From NCBI RefSeq assembly GCF_000764305.2, contig NW_025938130.1:92314-156313 (forward strand): a stretch of DNA of 64,000 bases, written 5' to 3'. Below, one piece after another: positions 12,290 to 23,582 of this stretch. Source of the DNA: Hyalella azteca (taxonomy: Eukaryota; Arthropoda; Malacostraca; Amphipoda; Hyalellidae). The notes below the pieces were generated by a model. It saw only the letters and a program-made list of their open reading frames with translations, was not told where the DNA came from and did not search any database. Every line of letters begins with the position of its first letter. Position 1 is the first letter of the stretch. Made by a program: the position numbers and the translations under genes.

Positions 12290-12481
12290 TTAGTTTTCTT
12301 CGTCTTCGACTTCCTTATTTTGTGCTCGTGACTGTTTCTTCCTCCAGCATTGCCTAAAGAACCGAGGAACCATTAAAATTCCACCAAGAACTAGAAGGAG
12401 AGCCAAAAAACCGAAGCCAAACGCCAAAACAAGAACTAGATGAACAGCTAAAGAATTGAGGCTACCGTAAAACACCACCAT
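12290..12481 (-). CDS. Possible small membrane protein, 63 residues
   Basis: Minus-strand frame from ATG 12481. It has a long hydrophobic segment (HLVLVLAFGFGFLALLLVLG, about residues 14-33), then a basic stretch (CWRKKQSR) and an acidic end (EVEDEEN). TAATAAAA overlaps the stop, so a poly(A) signal is immediately available. Just upstream, TTGTTGTTATTCTAG would serve as a 3' splice site, so this may be a last exon and not a complete gene. I recognise no family. CTAGTTCTTG recurs inside it, so a repeat origin is also possible. Confidence 0.3.
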   Translation of the reverse strand: MVVFYGSLNSLAVHLVLVLAFGFGFLALLLVLGGILMVPRFFRQCWRKKQSRAQNKEVEDEEN

Positions 12482-14374
12482 GAACTAGAATAACAACAAA
12501 CTAACGTAGGTTCTCAGAAAACCTAACATAAGAACAAGAAAACGATCTTGAGAATAAAGGCTCCTTTGATATCTAGAACTAGAAAAGAACCAGAGAGCGA
12601 CCAGAGTTTTGTGGCGTGACGGCCGCGCACGGCAACTGCGACTCTGTCATTGGATTCTTCGTCTGTAACGCGATTATGGGACAAAAATAGGCACTGCCAG
12701 TGTGGCAAATTGGCGTTAACTCTCTACCTGGAGCGGGTCTGGTGAAAATAGTGTACGTAATGGTGCACAAATGTAGAAGATATCCTGCATAGATTTCAAG
12801 TGAAAATAGTGAGCATTAGGGTGCAGAATTAAATATTATTCTATATAAAGAAATGGTAAGAAATGTATAATGGTGTAAAAATTTTAGGAAGAGGATATCA
12901 TTCACAGAGATTTGGTCAATATATAGTCATTAAATATATGTAGTAAAATCACTAGAATGTACTTATCATGATCTTAGGTCTAATTTACATTGCACCGGTA
13001 GATGACCAAAACAAAAATGGGAAAACAGTAAAAAGAAATATGAAATAACTTAAAGAATAAATATAAGAAATAGAAATAGTAGATATCGTACACAAACATA
13101 TGTATAAAATAAAGAGCTAATGGGCATACATATTAAAAATGAGGTATCCTATAAGGTATTGTTAGAAGAGTGAGCATAACAGTAGCAGGCATTTCAGGAA
13201 AACGGTATCCTCCATAGAGGCGATAGAATAACTATGCTAAATGCTAGTAAAGCGTTGATTCGTAAAACCTAGATATGGAATAATGGATGCTCCTCGCTAT
13301 AACACGGATAAAATGCAGGGTGGGATGAAAATTTTATTAAAGGAGAAATTGGAAATCATGGGTTAGACGAATAAATGATAACACGTGTAAAGAAATCGTA
13401 CGAATAAAATAAAGAATACATGTGTTAAAGATTAATTTCAGAAACAAATCCGCGAGAAGAGAGAGATATATATGAGAAACATACATTCGTGAAAACAAAA
13501 AATGAAGAAAATTTAATTTCAATGTCAAAAATCCCAACGTTTGAAAAAGAATGTTAGAAATCTACTAGATATTTTCAGAACTTAAATAAAGCATAAAAAT
13601 AATTGTGGAACAACCTTATTTTCCTACGTTCAGCCTACGAGTACTGAAAAAGCCCACGTGTTTTGCCGAACGCCAAAAAAATCGCACGGCTTTCTTATTT
13701 TGCAGCGGCCTGGAAACCAGACTTCAGGAAAACTCGACTGGCGGCGAATATTCCGAGAAATGTTCACAATTAGAAGCTCCCTCACCTTTAATTAAAATGA
13801 GGCAGCTCGCCATAGCCGACCCACGGATCCTGTCATAATTTTGTGGTTGAGCGAGCAACACGATTTACGCTCAGTATCTTTATCTATTGGTGAAGTTAAA
13901 TGAATAATGATCCAATATTATACTAAACATTATAAATATTTGTTCATAGTTCGCAGAGCTTCACAATTCTTATCACACTCATGAATTCCAAGTGTAGAAG
14001 GGTGTCAAATTCCTCGTCACCAAAGTGGGCTTACTTAAAAGAAGAACATAATTTCAGCAAAATTTTTGAATATTCCGGCAGAGGCTAAAAAAATCACTAA
14101 ATAAGGTTAGAATTTATCTCCAGGAGCATCTAAAATTTATATTAAAATAGATAGATTTGATGTCATTCGTTACAAGGAACATTTGCATTTATTTATTTGA
14201 TCATAATAAAATTAATCAATGACATATAGGTGCATGCCGCTTGTGGGCTCGCAATGTTATCGGTCACGAAGTGCGATGCTGGGGCGGCCGTTGCGTAGAT
14301 GAAGAGTCACTTGTGAAGGGAGCCTTGAAGGCAATTAGAGCTTTGCGCTGCGCTTCGAATTTGCGTTCATCACT
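12482..14374. other. No gene recognised
   Basis: AT-rich; a GC-richer patch at 12600-12680 could be an upstream exon of the small membrane ORF but has no supporting homology. Confidence 0.35.
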
Positions 14375-14550
14375 ACAGTGGACCACGTGAACCTACATAC
14401 TAGTGAGCCACGTGAACCTCTAGTGAGCCACTTGAACCCTGTAGTGAGCCACGTGAATCCAGCGCCGTACTACATGAACCCTGTGGTGAGCCACATGAAC
14501 CCTGTAATGGGCCTCGTGAACCCTGTACTGGGCCACGTGTACCAAGCATC
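14375..14550 (+). repeat. 21-bp minisatellite with CACGTG motifs
   Basis: About eight units of CCCTGTAGTGAGCCACGTGAA. Several carry the palindrome CACGTG, an E-box core. The multiple-of-three unit gives an open frame reading NPVVSHM-like heptads. I regard that as repeat-driven, though a low-complexity coding exon cannot be excluded. Confidence 0.8.
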
Positions 14551-16489
14551 CGTCTACGTACAACCAGCATCAGACCGCTTGAACACTGCAGCAGACCACG
14601 TAAGCCCGTGGCACAGCAGCAACTACGCATCATTGTTCTGGAATAAAACGAGTGTAATGAGTCAAAACTCCCTACACATTTACGAGCTGCACATCAGATT
14701 TTTAATGTGTAGATAAATAAATCGTAGTATTTCCTTCATCGCGGACAGAAGGAAACAATCAGTAATGACATTGTCTGTTCGGGAGTCTCCCAATGCAAAA
14801 ATTGGGAGAACCACTGCCGGGAAATAAACCACTGCCGGGTATTGAAATATTTCTACTGTCTACCAATTTCAGCAAGAAAACCACTTAGAATATTTCGTAT
14901 GTGAAGCAAATCTCACATGGTTATTTTCCCCAATTTGTCTCAGAATCACAGATTGTATACGCGTACATATAGGAAATCCAGCGTGGGACTCGAGTAGGAT
15001 TTGCAGGCTTGGGCGAGCGTGGTTCTCATTACGGAGATAATAAGCCCATTTAGCAGCATCATTAATCAGAACGTCGTAATCGGCAAGCTCGGCTGCACCA
15101 AACCAGAGACGTCGAACAGCCGAGGCGGGACAAACCAGAGACTTCGGGACGACGGAGGCACAATTCAGACATCTTGAAAACTAAATCATAATTCAGTGAC
15201 GTCGGGACGACTGAAGCAGAATCCCAAGAAATACATGGGCAAAAATTGTCCAAATCGCAACACATCCTGCACGTAGCTCTGATACGACTTTTTTGCCGGA
15301 TCAAACTAGCTTAACATGACCCATAAAAGGGCAAGAAGTGCATCATTTTTTTGCACACAGTCTCACTGGCTTCTCAAGTGCAGTCGCCAAGCTCGTATAG
15401 TCTCCTCATTTGTGCAAAACCCCTCGCGTTCACGTTTCCTGCAAAACCTCGTCGTAGGGCGTTTCTTTCTGGTTCGCAATTATTGATAACTAACTGCCAC
15501 TGTAGGACCTGAAGTTGCGACGAAATCGTTTGGAATCAATAAATTGAAATAAATGTTTATATAATAATAAATTACCTCAATGCCATGCTAATTTTTTTAA
15601 AGCTATTAATATTTTACAGCTAGGCTGAATCTAAAATAGTTGAAAAAATGAAAGACGGAACTATAAGCCTCCCTTGACACCTCCAATATAATCATAAATA
15701 ACATTATATAATGTAGCATCGGCAAATAAAGCTCAAAGCGGAACTCCATTCATTAAGAAGCTATCCAATTCCTGTGCGCTCAAATTTTGATTTCCGTGTA
15801 AAAACAAGTGATTGATTTAAGTGCCACTCCTCATGAGGCTACGTGACAGCTTAATGCAAAGGAATACTGATTGTAAAACCCCCTTAAGCACTTATTATTT
15901 GCACTAATATTTTGACGTATAGTTGAAAAGTAAATATATGTTCCAATCTTGTCTATTAAATAGATAGCAAGGTCCAAAAGCTATAGAATATATGTACTTG
16001 CAGATCGATAGCAGTACTCCTGCATTCAAGAATATCTAAGTTCTATTTGAAAAAATATTTCCTCCGAAAATCGTCATATTATGCGAAATGTGGCGTTAGT
16101 TTCCCGAGAAGTGAGCGACTTCAGTACGTGAACAAAGTATCTAGTAATTTTTGTCAAAGTTGTCATGATTCACGTTTGTTTCAAAGGAAAGTATAGTTGC
16201 CGTCAGGAGTTCCTAGTAGTGTTATCAGTAGCAGAATATATTGCTCTTCTTCACACATGACTAGGTTGTTCGGATATGAGAGCTGAGACAGCATTCTCAG
16301 AAATGAAGCCCACGCTACAACGCTTCATACTGGCACTCTCTCAGAAAAAATGCTTCATGTGAACCAAAACACGCATTTGATGTAAACCAAAACCTGGACG
16401 GGCGTCCAGATAAGAACGGGTGGTCGGTCATAGACCAAGGGAATTGAATAGAGCGGAGACATCACAATTGATGCGGCCACTTCAAACGC
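14551..16489. other. No gene recognised
   Basis: Includes a short CAAACCAGAGACGTCG / CAAACCAGAGACTTCG repeat near 15098-15140. No exon or element recognised otherwise. Confidence 0.4.
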
Positions 16490-16790
16490 AGTAGCCGCGA
16501 CGCAGTAGTCGCGAAGCAGTAGTCGCGACGCAGTAGTCGCGAAGAAGTAGTCGCGACGCAGTAGTCGCGACGCAGTAGCCGCGAAGCAGTAGTCGCGAAG
16601 AAGTAGTCGCGAAGGAGTAGTCGCGAAGCAGTAGTCGCGAAGGAGTAGTCGCGAAGCAGTAGTCGCGAAGAAGTAGTCGCGACGCAGTAGTCGCGACGCA
16701 GTAGTCGCGACGCAATAGTCGCGACGCAGTAGTCGCGACGCAATAGTCGCGACGCAGTAGTCGCGTAGCAGTAGAAGTGGAGCAGTAGTC
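16490..16790. repeat. 14-bp satellite array, about 21 copies
   Basis: Tandem array of CGCAGTAGTCGCGA alternating with AGCAGTAGTCGCGA, AGAAGTAGTCGCGA and AGGAGTAGTCGCGA variants. Fourteen is not a multiple of three and the unit has no stop on the minus strand, so all three minus frames stay open, each repeating a 14-residue peptide (RDYCVATTASRLLL style). These open frames are artefacts of the array. Every unit keeps its TCGCGA palindrome. Confidence 0.95.
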
Positions 16791-17225
16791 GCGTAATAAC
16801 GTGAAAACATTGAGAAGATGTCGTGTACGTCATAGACAAAACTGATCGGATTGTTATATGGGTTTGAGGCTGGAAAATAGAAGGCAATGCTCTATTGATT
16901 ATGATGCCTTAGCCCCGTAGTGAAGTGAACCATATTGTGAGTGAAGATTAAATTAGTTCTAATTTAAAAAAAATTTTGTACCTGCCTGTCAGTTTCGATC
17001 ACCGGTACAGGGGACTGTACGGAACACGATTATAAATAGACTATTTTATGAATAGTCTATTATAAATAACTATTTTATCATTTGAGCCCAGCTACAAATT
17101 TCCCAACTTTCATCTCAGGGACGAATTTCATTTTGGTTACATGGTAAAAATATTGGCGCCTGTCGGGTCCTGAATATGACGAACGTTCGAGTTGACGCGT
17201 TGCGGAGACTTTCACCGAACAGAAG
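16791..17225. other. No clear gene; possible upstream exon
   Basis: The 3' end (CACCGAACAGAAG|GTAGG) resembles an exon end with a good donor at 17226. In the phase that would join the exon at 17419, the frame is open for about 15 codons back to a stop, so any exon here is short. Confidence 0.25.
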
Positions 17226-17418
17226 GTAGGAAGGATTACTTGGGAAATCCTTGCTAATCGCTGACTCTCTCTCTTCCTAGCCTACGAAAGCGAATATAGG
17301 AAGGATTACTTGGAAATCCCTGCTAATCGCTGACTCTCTCTCTTCCTAGCCTACGAAAACGAATATAGGAAGGATTACTTGGAAATCCTTGCTAATCGCT
17401 GACTCTCTCTCCTCCTAG
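17226..17418 (+). repeat. Triplicated mini-intron (70-bp units)
   Basis: Three tandem copies with a 70-bp period. The first starts with a donor (AAG|GTAGG). Each copy carries TGCTAATCGCTGAC (branch-point-like CTAAT), a CTCTCTCTTCCTAG tract with AG, then CCTACGAAA. The GT is present only in copy 1 (copies 2 and 3 read ATAGGAAGG), so the whole looks like one intron whose branch point, pyrimidine tract and 3' splice site have been multiplied. Confidence 0.7.
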
Positions 17419-17591
17419 CCTACGAAAACACGGCACATTTTTCCTTCCTCGTGTACGGCTTAAAATATCAACCTGATGGCCACGAGTTCGGTCCCCCGGA
17501 CCCACAGGAATATCAGAGCAAACGATGGCTACCACAGAGATTAGTTAGAGCGCTGAAGCGAGCGGATCTAATGAAACTTCAAGCCCTGTAG
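17419..17591 (+). CDS. Candidate terminal exon, unrecognised protein
   Basis: Follows the last CTCCTCCTAG acceptor. With one base from an upstream exon it reads about 57 residues to TAG, starting AYENTAHFSFLVYGLKYQPD, then GHEFGPPDPQEYQSKRW and a basic tail. The composition looks like protein, and the HFSF-Y-GHEFG pattern is loosely reminiscent of arthropod cuticle or resilin-type sequences, but I cannot place it in a family. It starts exactly at a strong 3' splice site. Confidence 0.3.
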
Positions 17592-18545
17592 TGGTAAAAA
17601 ATATTAGGCTTTGATGGCTTTTGCCTGACTAATTGATGGATAAAAGGTGTACTGCATTGGTCGTCCAATCGAATTTCAATCTTTTATTGTGGTAAAACCG
17701 TAAAGCGGAATTGAAAAAATTACAGAGCAGATTATTATATACTATATTAGTGCTAGGTTATGATTGCTAAATTAATCGCGCCAATTTCATTAGGCAATTT
17801 GCATCATCATCTTCGTTCAACAAGCAAGATAAGTTTAAGCAACCGATAAAATGAAGAATTCAAAAAATTCACGAATCAAATAGACGCCACTTTCATGTGT
17901 AAACTCAGCACCAGAGCTCAACAAAAAAATATGAAAATATTCCTGCGAGAAAAAGTATTTTAAGACAACTGATCGTCTTACGAAGCGACTATAGCTCCTC
18001 TCAAACAAGCAAACAAAACAAGAACTATCAGAAAATAGTTTCCTGGAAGAATAGGCTTCTTTCAGCAAACGACATCGAATTTGTTGATGGAAGTCAGCGG
18101 CCTGCGTCGAAGACTGTGTTAGTTTTGTGAAATAAGTTAGAGACCGGCAGCAGATCAAGGCGCTTCCAAGAAACAATCTAACTTGTTAGCAGGCGGTGGG
18201 CAGACGAGCTTCCTTAGCTCATCCGGCCCGGAGTGAGACCAATCAGTAGCTTCTAGGAACCATACCATAAAGGGTGTCTGGTGAGGATTTACCCTATCAG
18301 AAGGTGTCCATAAAGGGCCATCGGGAGGTGTCCATAAAGGGGCATCTGAGGCTGAGGACGGCCGTGGGGAGCGGTATTAGGGGCTGGTATGGGAGCTTAA
18401 GTGATGGGGAAGCACCTGCTCTCCAATGAGGATCTCGTGCCAGCAAGGAAACTAAATTCGAACGAGGAAAAAAATACTGACAGAAAAAGTCAACCTTAGA
18501 AATGCGGCCGCAATTTTGCAAAGTTCTAAGAAATATCAATGAATA
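17592..18545. other. No gene recognised
   Basis: Contains a short direct repeat near 18302-18342 (AGGTGTCCATAAAGGG twice). No exon supported. Confidence 0.4.
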
Positions 18546-18790
18546 TTGGAAGAAAGTATATAGTTGTATAGAGAAGGAAGTTATAATTGTGCAGTGAAGG
18601 AAAGTATAGCTGTAAACTGAAAGAAAGTGTAGCTGTGTAATGAAGGAAAGTATAGTTGTATAATGAAGGAAAGTATAGTTGTATAATGAAGGGAAGTATA
18701 GTTGTATAATGAGAGAAAGTATAGTTGTATGAGTATAAAGAAGGGAAGTATAGCTGTATAATGAAGGGAAGTACAGTTGTACAGTGAGAG
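18546..18790 (+). repeat. 23-bp minisatellite, about ten copies
   Basis: Units of AATGAAGGAAAGTATAGTTGTAT with point changes and one unit with a GAGTATAAAG insertion. The minus-strand frames over it (LYFPSLYNYT-like) are repeat artefacts. Confidence 0.9.
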
Positions 18791-19450
18791 TAAGCCGACA
18801 AGAAGCGCACGGCGTGTACAGAGGAGCTTCTCAGAATGGTCCTGCAATATGAATGAGCGGCGAGCATCGACCGCGGAGCAAACCTGCGGGCATGGCGGGG
18901 TAGGAGGAGGTCAACTGTGTTTGTTTATTTTATGGAATAAATGATATAAACATCTATTTATTGATTTAAAAGGCATTTGTTTGATATAAGTAAAAGTGAA
19001 ATAATGCTTGGGAATTTTTATCTTGGGTATGTATTTGTTTAACACTATTGAAAGTGTTTGTTAATGCAATAATGACCATTTGTTATCATGTGAGCATATG
19101 AATCGTTGTTAATTCACAATATTCGTGTTTGTGCACTTATCAGACGACTGGGATGTCTTTGTTGACCTCACGATTCATAAAATTTCATCATCTTATATAG
19201 GGAACCATTTATATTTATACAACGACTCAGTATTTATCATATATTTTCTCGTCTATCGTTAAAGGAGTTAGTCCATCGATATATCAGGCAATAAGTTAAT
19301 ACTTTTTATCTCTAAAATTTGGCTGATAGTTGTTAGCTTTACAACAACTCACAGCAGAATAAGTTGAATATTCAAGCATCTCTGTGACGTATTTTTTTTG
19401 CAGGAAACTAGCCACGAAGAAAAAGTTCATGATGTCTAGGGTACCAAACA
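18791..19450. other. No gene recognised
   Basis: AT-rich flank of the Penelope-like remnant; nothing supported. Confidence 0.4.
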
Positions 19451-19497
19451 TTAGCAGGAATTTAAAAGTACAGAAAATAGCTAAAAAGTTCGCCATT

Positions 19498-19551
19498 TCT
19501 TATAAGCGAAAACGTTTCGGAGTCCAGCTCCATCGTCAGTTCAAAACCTAG
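19498..19551 (-). ncRNA. Hammerhead-ribozyme-like motif (left arm)
   Basis: On the minus strand: CTGACGA (matches the CUGANGA core), one extra T, a GGAG/CTCC stem with a CTGGA loop, GAAAC, then CGTTTTCG and CTTATAAG. The two sides around the core can partly pair (TTTTGAA with TTATAAG, with an internal loop), as stem I of a type I hammerhead would. The extra T and a missing base at the cleavage triplet (CG-C where CGTC is expected) make this copy probably inactive. The right-arm copy at 20067-20120 has CGGACGA and C-TC at the matching spots. Confidence 0.45.
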
Positions 19552-19674
19552 AACACAGGTACAAACAATTAGTAGCCTAAAATTCATATTCAAACAATTC
19601 ACCTAAACTTGAGGACATTAGAACTAAAATCGAAGATAACAGAAATAAAAATGAGATAACATGTAGAGAGGGTA

Positions 19675-20007
19675 CTATCTATTTACAATTTCTAGAGGAT
19701 AGGAACTGAATGCTGCATTTAAACTGGGTTTTTGTTTGAAAATATATAAAGATTCTAAAATTCGTAGGCCAGAAACTCCGGTTGTGGAGGCTAAAACTCT
19801 AAAATCACTATTGGACACCGGGACGTTGCACTGCTCGGCATGAATACGTACGGCTGAATGAGGGGGATGCGCAAGTATGTTCCCAGTTCTATAACTCCTG
19901 CCCCTATGCTCTGCAAGCCTAGTATAAAAATTGCGCGATGACATACCGACATACGCAGATGCGCTCTGCAGATCATGCACAGATGCGCAGATGCGCAATG
20001 TCCTCAC
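19675..20007 (-). pseudogene. GIY-YIG endonuclease domain of a Penelope-like element
   Basis: Reads SASAYVGMSSRNFYTRLAEH, then RGRSYRTG, SAVRIHAEQC, DFRVLAS, LRILESLYIFKQKPSLN and SYPLEIVNR before the stop. YVGMSSRNFYTRLAEH corresponds to the YIG half plus the conserved R and following helix, and the E of LRILE is the expected metal-binding glutamate. The GIY half and everything N-terminal are missing, so it cannot be a full enzyme. The start falls inside the inverted right arm and is not a real start codon. Confidence 0.75.
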
Positions 20008-20164
20008 GTTTAGGTGAATTGTTTGAATATGAATTTTAGGCTACTAATTGTTTGTACCTGTGTTCTAGGTTTTGAACGGACGATGGAGCTGGACTCCGAA
20101 ACGGTTTCTCTTATAAGAAATGGTGAAATTTTTGGCTATTTTCTTTACTTTTAAATTCCTGGTA

Positions 20165-23100
20165 AATTTGCGACTTAAGCAGCCAAGTGATTTTAATACC
20201 AAGCATTAGTTTGTTGATTTAATTTTCCAAATTATCGTTTTACTGACGTTCACTTTCGATTGATATTTCATATAGAACTTAAAATCAGAAACAAACACAA
20301 GAATGATATGCGCTATTGAATGATATACACATTAAGCTTTTGGAGTATTTCTCGTGGAGGGTCTAAGGCTGCATGTACTTCTAGCGGAAAACCCTCTGTA
20401 CCTAGACGGTGATCTTGGCATCCAGGTACGAATAGTATTAACGGATCCGTAAAGTGTCTGTAAATAATGGTTAATTCTTTGTTGAATGACGTACCTATAG
20501 TTTATAGGCTTCGAATACACAGATAGAATTATAGATCAAGCTCATTATCAAGTTCGAATTATCGAAAGTGATTTTAGTGTTCACTAAACTAATCAACAAT
20601 GGTTTAAAATGTCAGGAGCATCGTTTGAAAATTCCTCTGCATACTCTGATATTCAGTGAAGTGTTAGTCAATAGTTATACATTTATAAATCTAAAGATTC
20701 CGCCTTGGTTTCATCTTCTCTTAATTCACTGCATCTTAGGCAATTGTCTAGGAACAATTCCATGAAAGCATTGGCCTGTCAATAAAATGTCCTTAATGGT
20801 AATTCACAGAAAAAAACTTGCTTCTTAGCTATAGGTGAAATTTCAAACCATCGTGTTTAAGTGTTATTGCAAATTATGTAAGCAGTTTTATATTTTTAGT
20901 TATCAACTAAAAAGAAAAACTTGATTTAAAATATTCACGTCTTCATTCAAGCTTTCGTATGAAATGCGAGTCAATATCATTCATTTCTATCTCCCTCATA
21001 GCCATTCTTCGTATGGTCGACTTGGCAGTCACTTTATTTTCTAGTGTGGGAGGTTCCAGGAAGTCAGCCTCTCTGTTCGAAAAGCTGTAACTCCCTCCAA
21101 GTGAAAAGTTACAGACGCGGCAGCTTCTGATTTGGATTACCAGAAGCCTGGGCGACTCTAAATTTTGTTAAGGCCATAACCATAATCGAGCGCGCATTAA
21201 CATTTAAAATGCATTCACAGCTTCGGGGCATCGAGCGGCATAATCTGTCTGTTATTCACGCGTTCACGCATGCGGTATGGACGCAAGCTCGGATATTCAT
21301 TCAGCCTATTCCGTGAATGGCAGTTTCATGAATGAAGCAGATGTTTAAATTTGAAATAAAATCATGCGTGGATCGAAAGTGCATCTAAAGCTGAAAAAAT
21401 TATGAGGAGAGCTTGACGCTGGCTAGAAAAACGACGATCGATGTAGGGAACAGCTAAGAAAACTGATGAAAATACGAGTATACGGAAAACGGAATATTAC
21501 AGTCATGATTCAGGTTTTTATTAAAGTTTAGTAGAAAGGCATAAATAATTCTGAAAATCTATCATTAATAATTCATTTATGATCCACCCGCTTATCTAAC
21601 TATTTTAACCGGTGTTAAAGCAATGAAAATGCTAAAGTCCTGCACGATGGATATGATATTTGACAGTTATCAGAAACTATTCTCTTTGGGAAAAATTTTG
21701 AACCCTAATATCGAAATGAATGCCTGACAAAGGCTTAAGACCAAGGCGCTACAAACCTCTTCAGCTAGCCTACGCGAAGGCTTAGGCTGTTGTACGTAGG
21801 CTGAAAAAACCCAAGCAAGTCCTTAGCCTGCAGGACTTAGCCAGAGTAAAGGCATGGAAGACTCTGGCCATAATGTAGGCTGAAAAAAAAGCTGCTGCCG
21901 CCCACGCATCCAATTTTAAAAAATGCGGACGAACGAGACCAGGTGGGCACAAGACGCAATTTTAATTTCAAAACTTCGGAGAAAATTTTATGAGATTTTG
22001 CACTTCACGGCTGGATTATGACACAACGCATTTTGTGATGGATACGAATAGTTCTTTGATGGGCGACATCAGGAGAATGGAATCAAGGCTGACGTAAGGA
22101 GTAAAGGTAATCTTTATACAGGAATATCGCTCGTTAAGACTTTGGAAATAGAGAATACAATTATTTTGAATGGTCGAAATGTCAATAGGGTGAGATTGTT
22201 GTTGATGAAAATATTAAAACAGGACGCAAAAAAATGGAAGCAATATTTGATTTAAAATAAAATATAACAGTTTTAGTGAAGTGGCAAATTGAAACTTTAT
22301 GATGGCACCCTAGTTATAAGAATTACTCGACGAGCAGACTGATATAATACGACACAAGAAGAAAAACATGGTATAAATGGATAAGGCAAAAAATGAACTA
22401 AGGCAACACGGAGTGTGAAAAAAATCGCAGCGTAGGCCTTGGGCGCATCATGATCGTAAGTCAAGCCGTCGCCGTGTCAATCGTATCGACTTGGGCAGGC
22501 GCAAACGAGCTTCCGATGGCTGCGAGATCAGACGTGACTCTCAGATATCCGTTAACACAAGATACGTCTTGACGAATAACCCTTCATCTTAGCCTAAAAG
22601 CTTGATGGAATGTACATGATTATGTCCGATAACTCGGATATTCATTGCAGCAATCGCTGATGCAATGAGAAATGGCATCGTTTACAATGAGCGGGATATT
22701 TTGAAAACTACATCTTAGCTAGAAATTTCTACATACTTATCAGTATTTATAATTTCCATTCTATGATGTCTTGAGTACAAAGATAAATTACACGAATAGC
22801 TGCCCGAATTACGTTTATCAATAATAAAAACAAAATTATAGGAAACAATTTATTTCCTCGTGCCCGGTTTTTTTTATTAAATTAAAAGACCCTCAAATAT
22901 ATTGTATCACCTTTGAATTGAACCCCAATTCGATAAATATCACTCTGTTTATTCGGCGCAGTAAATTATACAATATCGTTAATTGCTTGAGTAAACCATT
23001 TGAAATAACCCCGAAAAAACGGTGTGACCAGCATTCTCATAGCCTGCTGCCCCGTGAAATAAACGGTTTCTCTTTTTGTTTAACTATGGTACGGGTTTAT

Positions 23101-23582
23101 TGTGTTAAATAAAAAAATGGCAAAAAGGTGCCTTTTTCACGTGCCGGCCGGCAACTGACAGGTCGGTAGGAGCGTTGTATGACAATTCGTCGAACAGGGC
23201 AGCAAATTTATCGAAAACATCCTTGCTCAAAAACATACTAAATTAAGAATGCGATTTCCACTGGTGTTTTAGAAATTAAAACAAATCTTTCAATTTCCTA
23301 TAATAGCTTACAAAATATGGTGACTGAGATTTAGCTGCAAGTTGAGTATTTTGAATACAATTTTAATCTTATATACGATCGTAATCTTATTACGATTTAA
23401 TTGCCAAACAGCATAAATTCTTAAACTCAAGACAAATAACAGCTCTGGCAAGTTTAAAGTACAATCTCCACCGCAATGCCTTATTTGAAAATGAGTGTTA
23501 ACTGTAATCTACACTGCAAATCCTCATTTGAATTTAAGTGTAGAATATAATCCTGTAATATTAGTGTAATATTCGTATATAG
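20165..23582. other. No gene recognised
   Basis: About 3.4 kb in which I see no supported exon, RNA or element. Open frames at 20332-20520, 20568-20765 and 22918-23112 have no recognisable content. Confidence 0.4.

Larger units (their letters stand above)
19451..20164 (-). mobile_element. Penelope-like retroelement remnant with inverted arms
   Basis: A central minus-strand frame encoding the GIY-YIG end of a Penelope-like element is bracketed by two inverted copies of one sequence, about 168 bp each (19451-19619 and 19997-20164, roughly 90% alike by eye). Penelope-like elements are known for pseudo-LTRs that can be direct or inverted, for a C-terminal GIY-YIG nuclease and for hammerhead ribozyme motifs in those repeats, so the arrangement fits. 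The reverse transcriptase is absent, so this is a severely 5'-truncated copy. The coding frame runs into the right arm. Confidence 0.75.

Noticed and set aside
16355..16887. Three long overlapping minus-strand open frames (up to 151 codons)
   Set aside because: All are generated by the stop-free 14-bp satellite; each reads the same permuted peptide and none has splice or start context.
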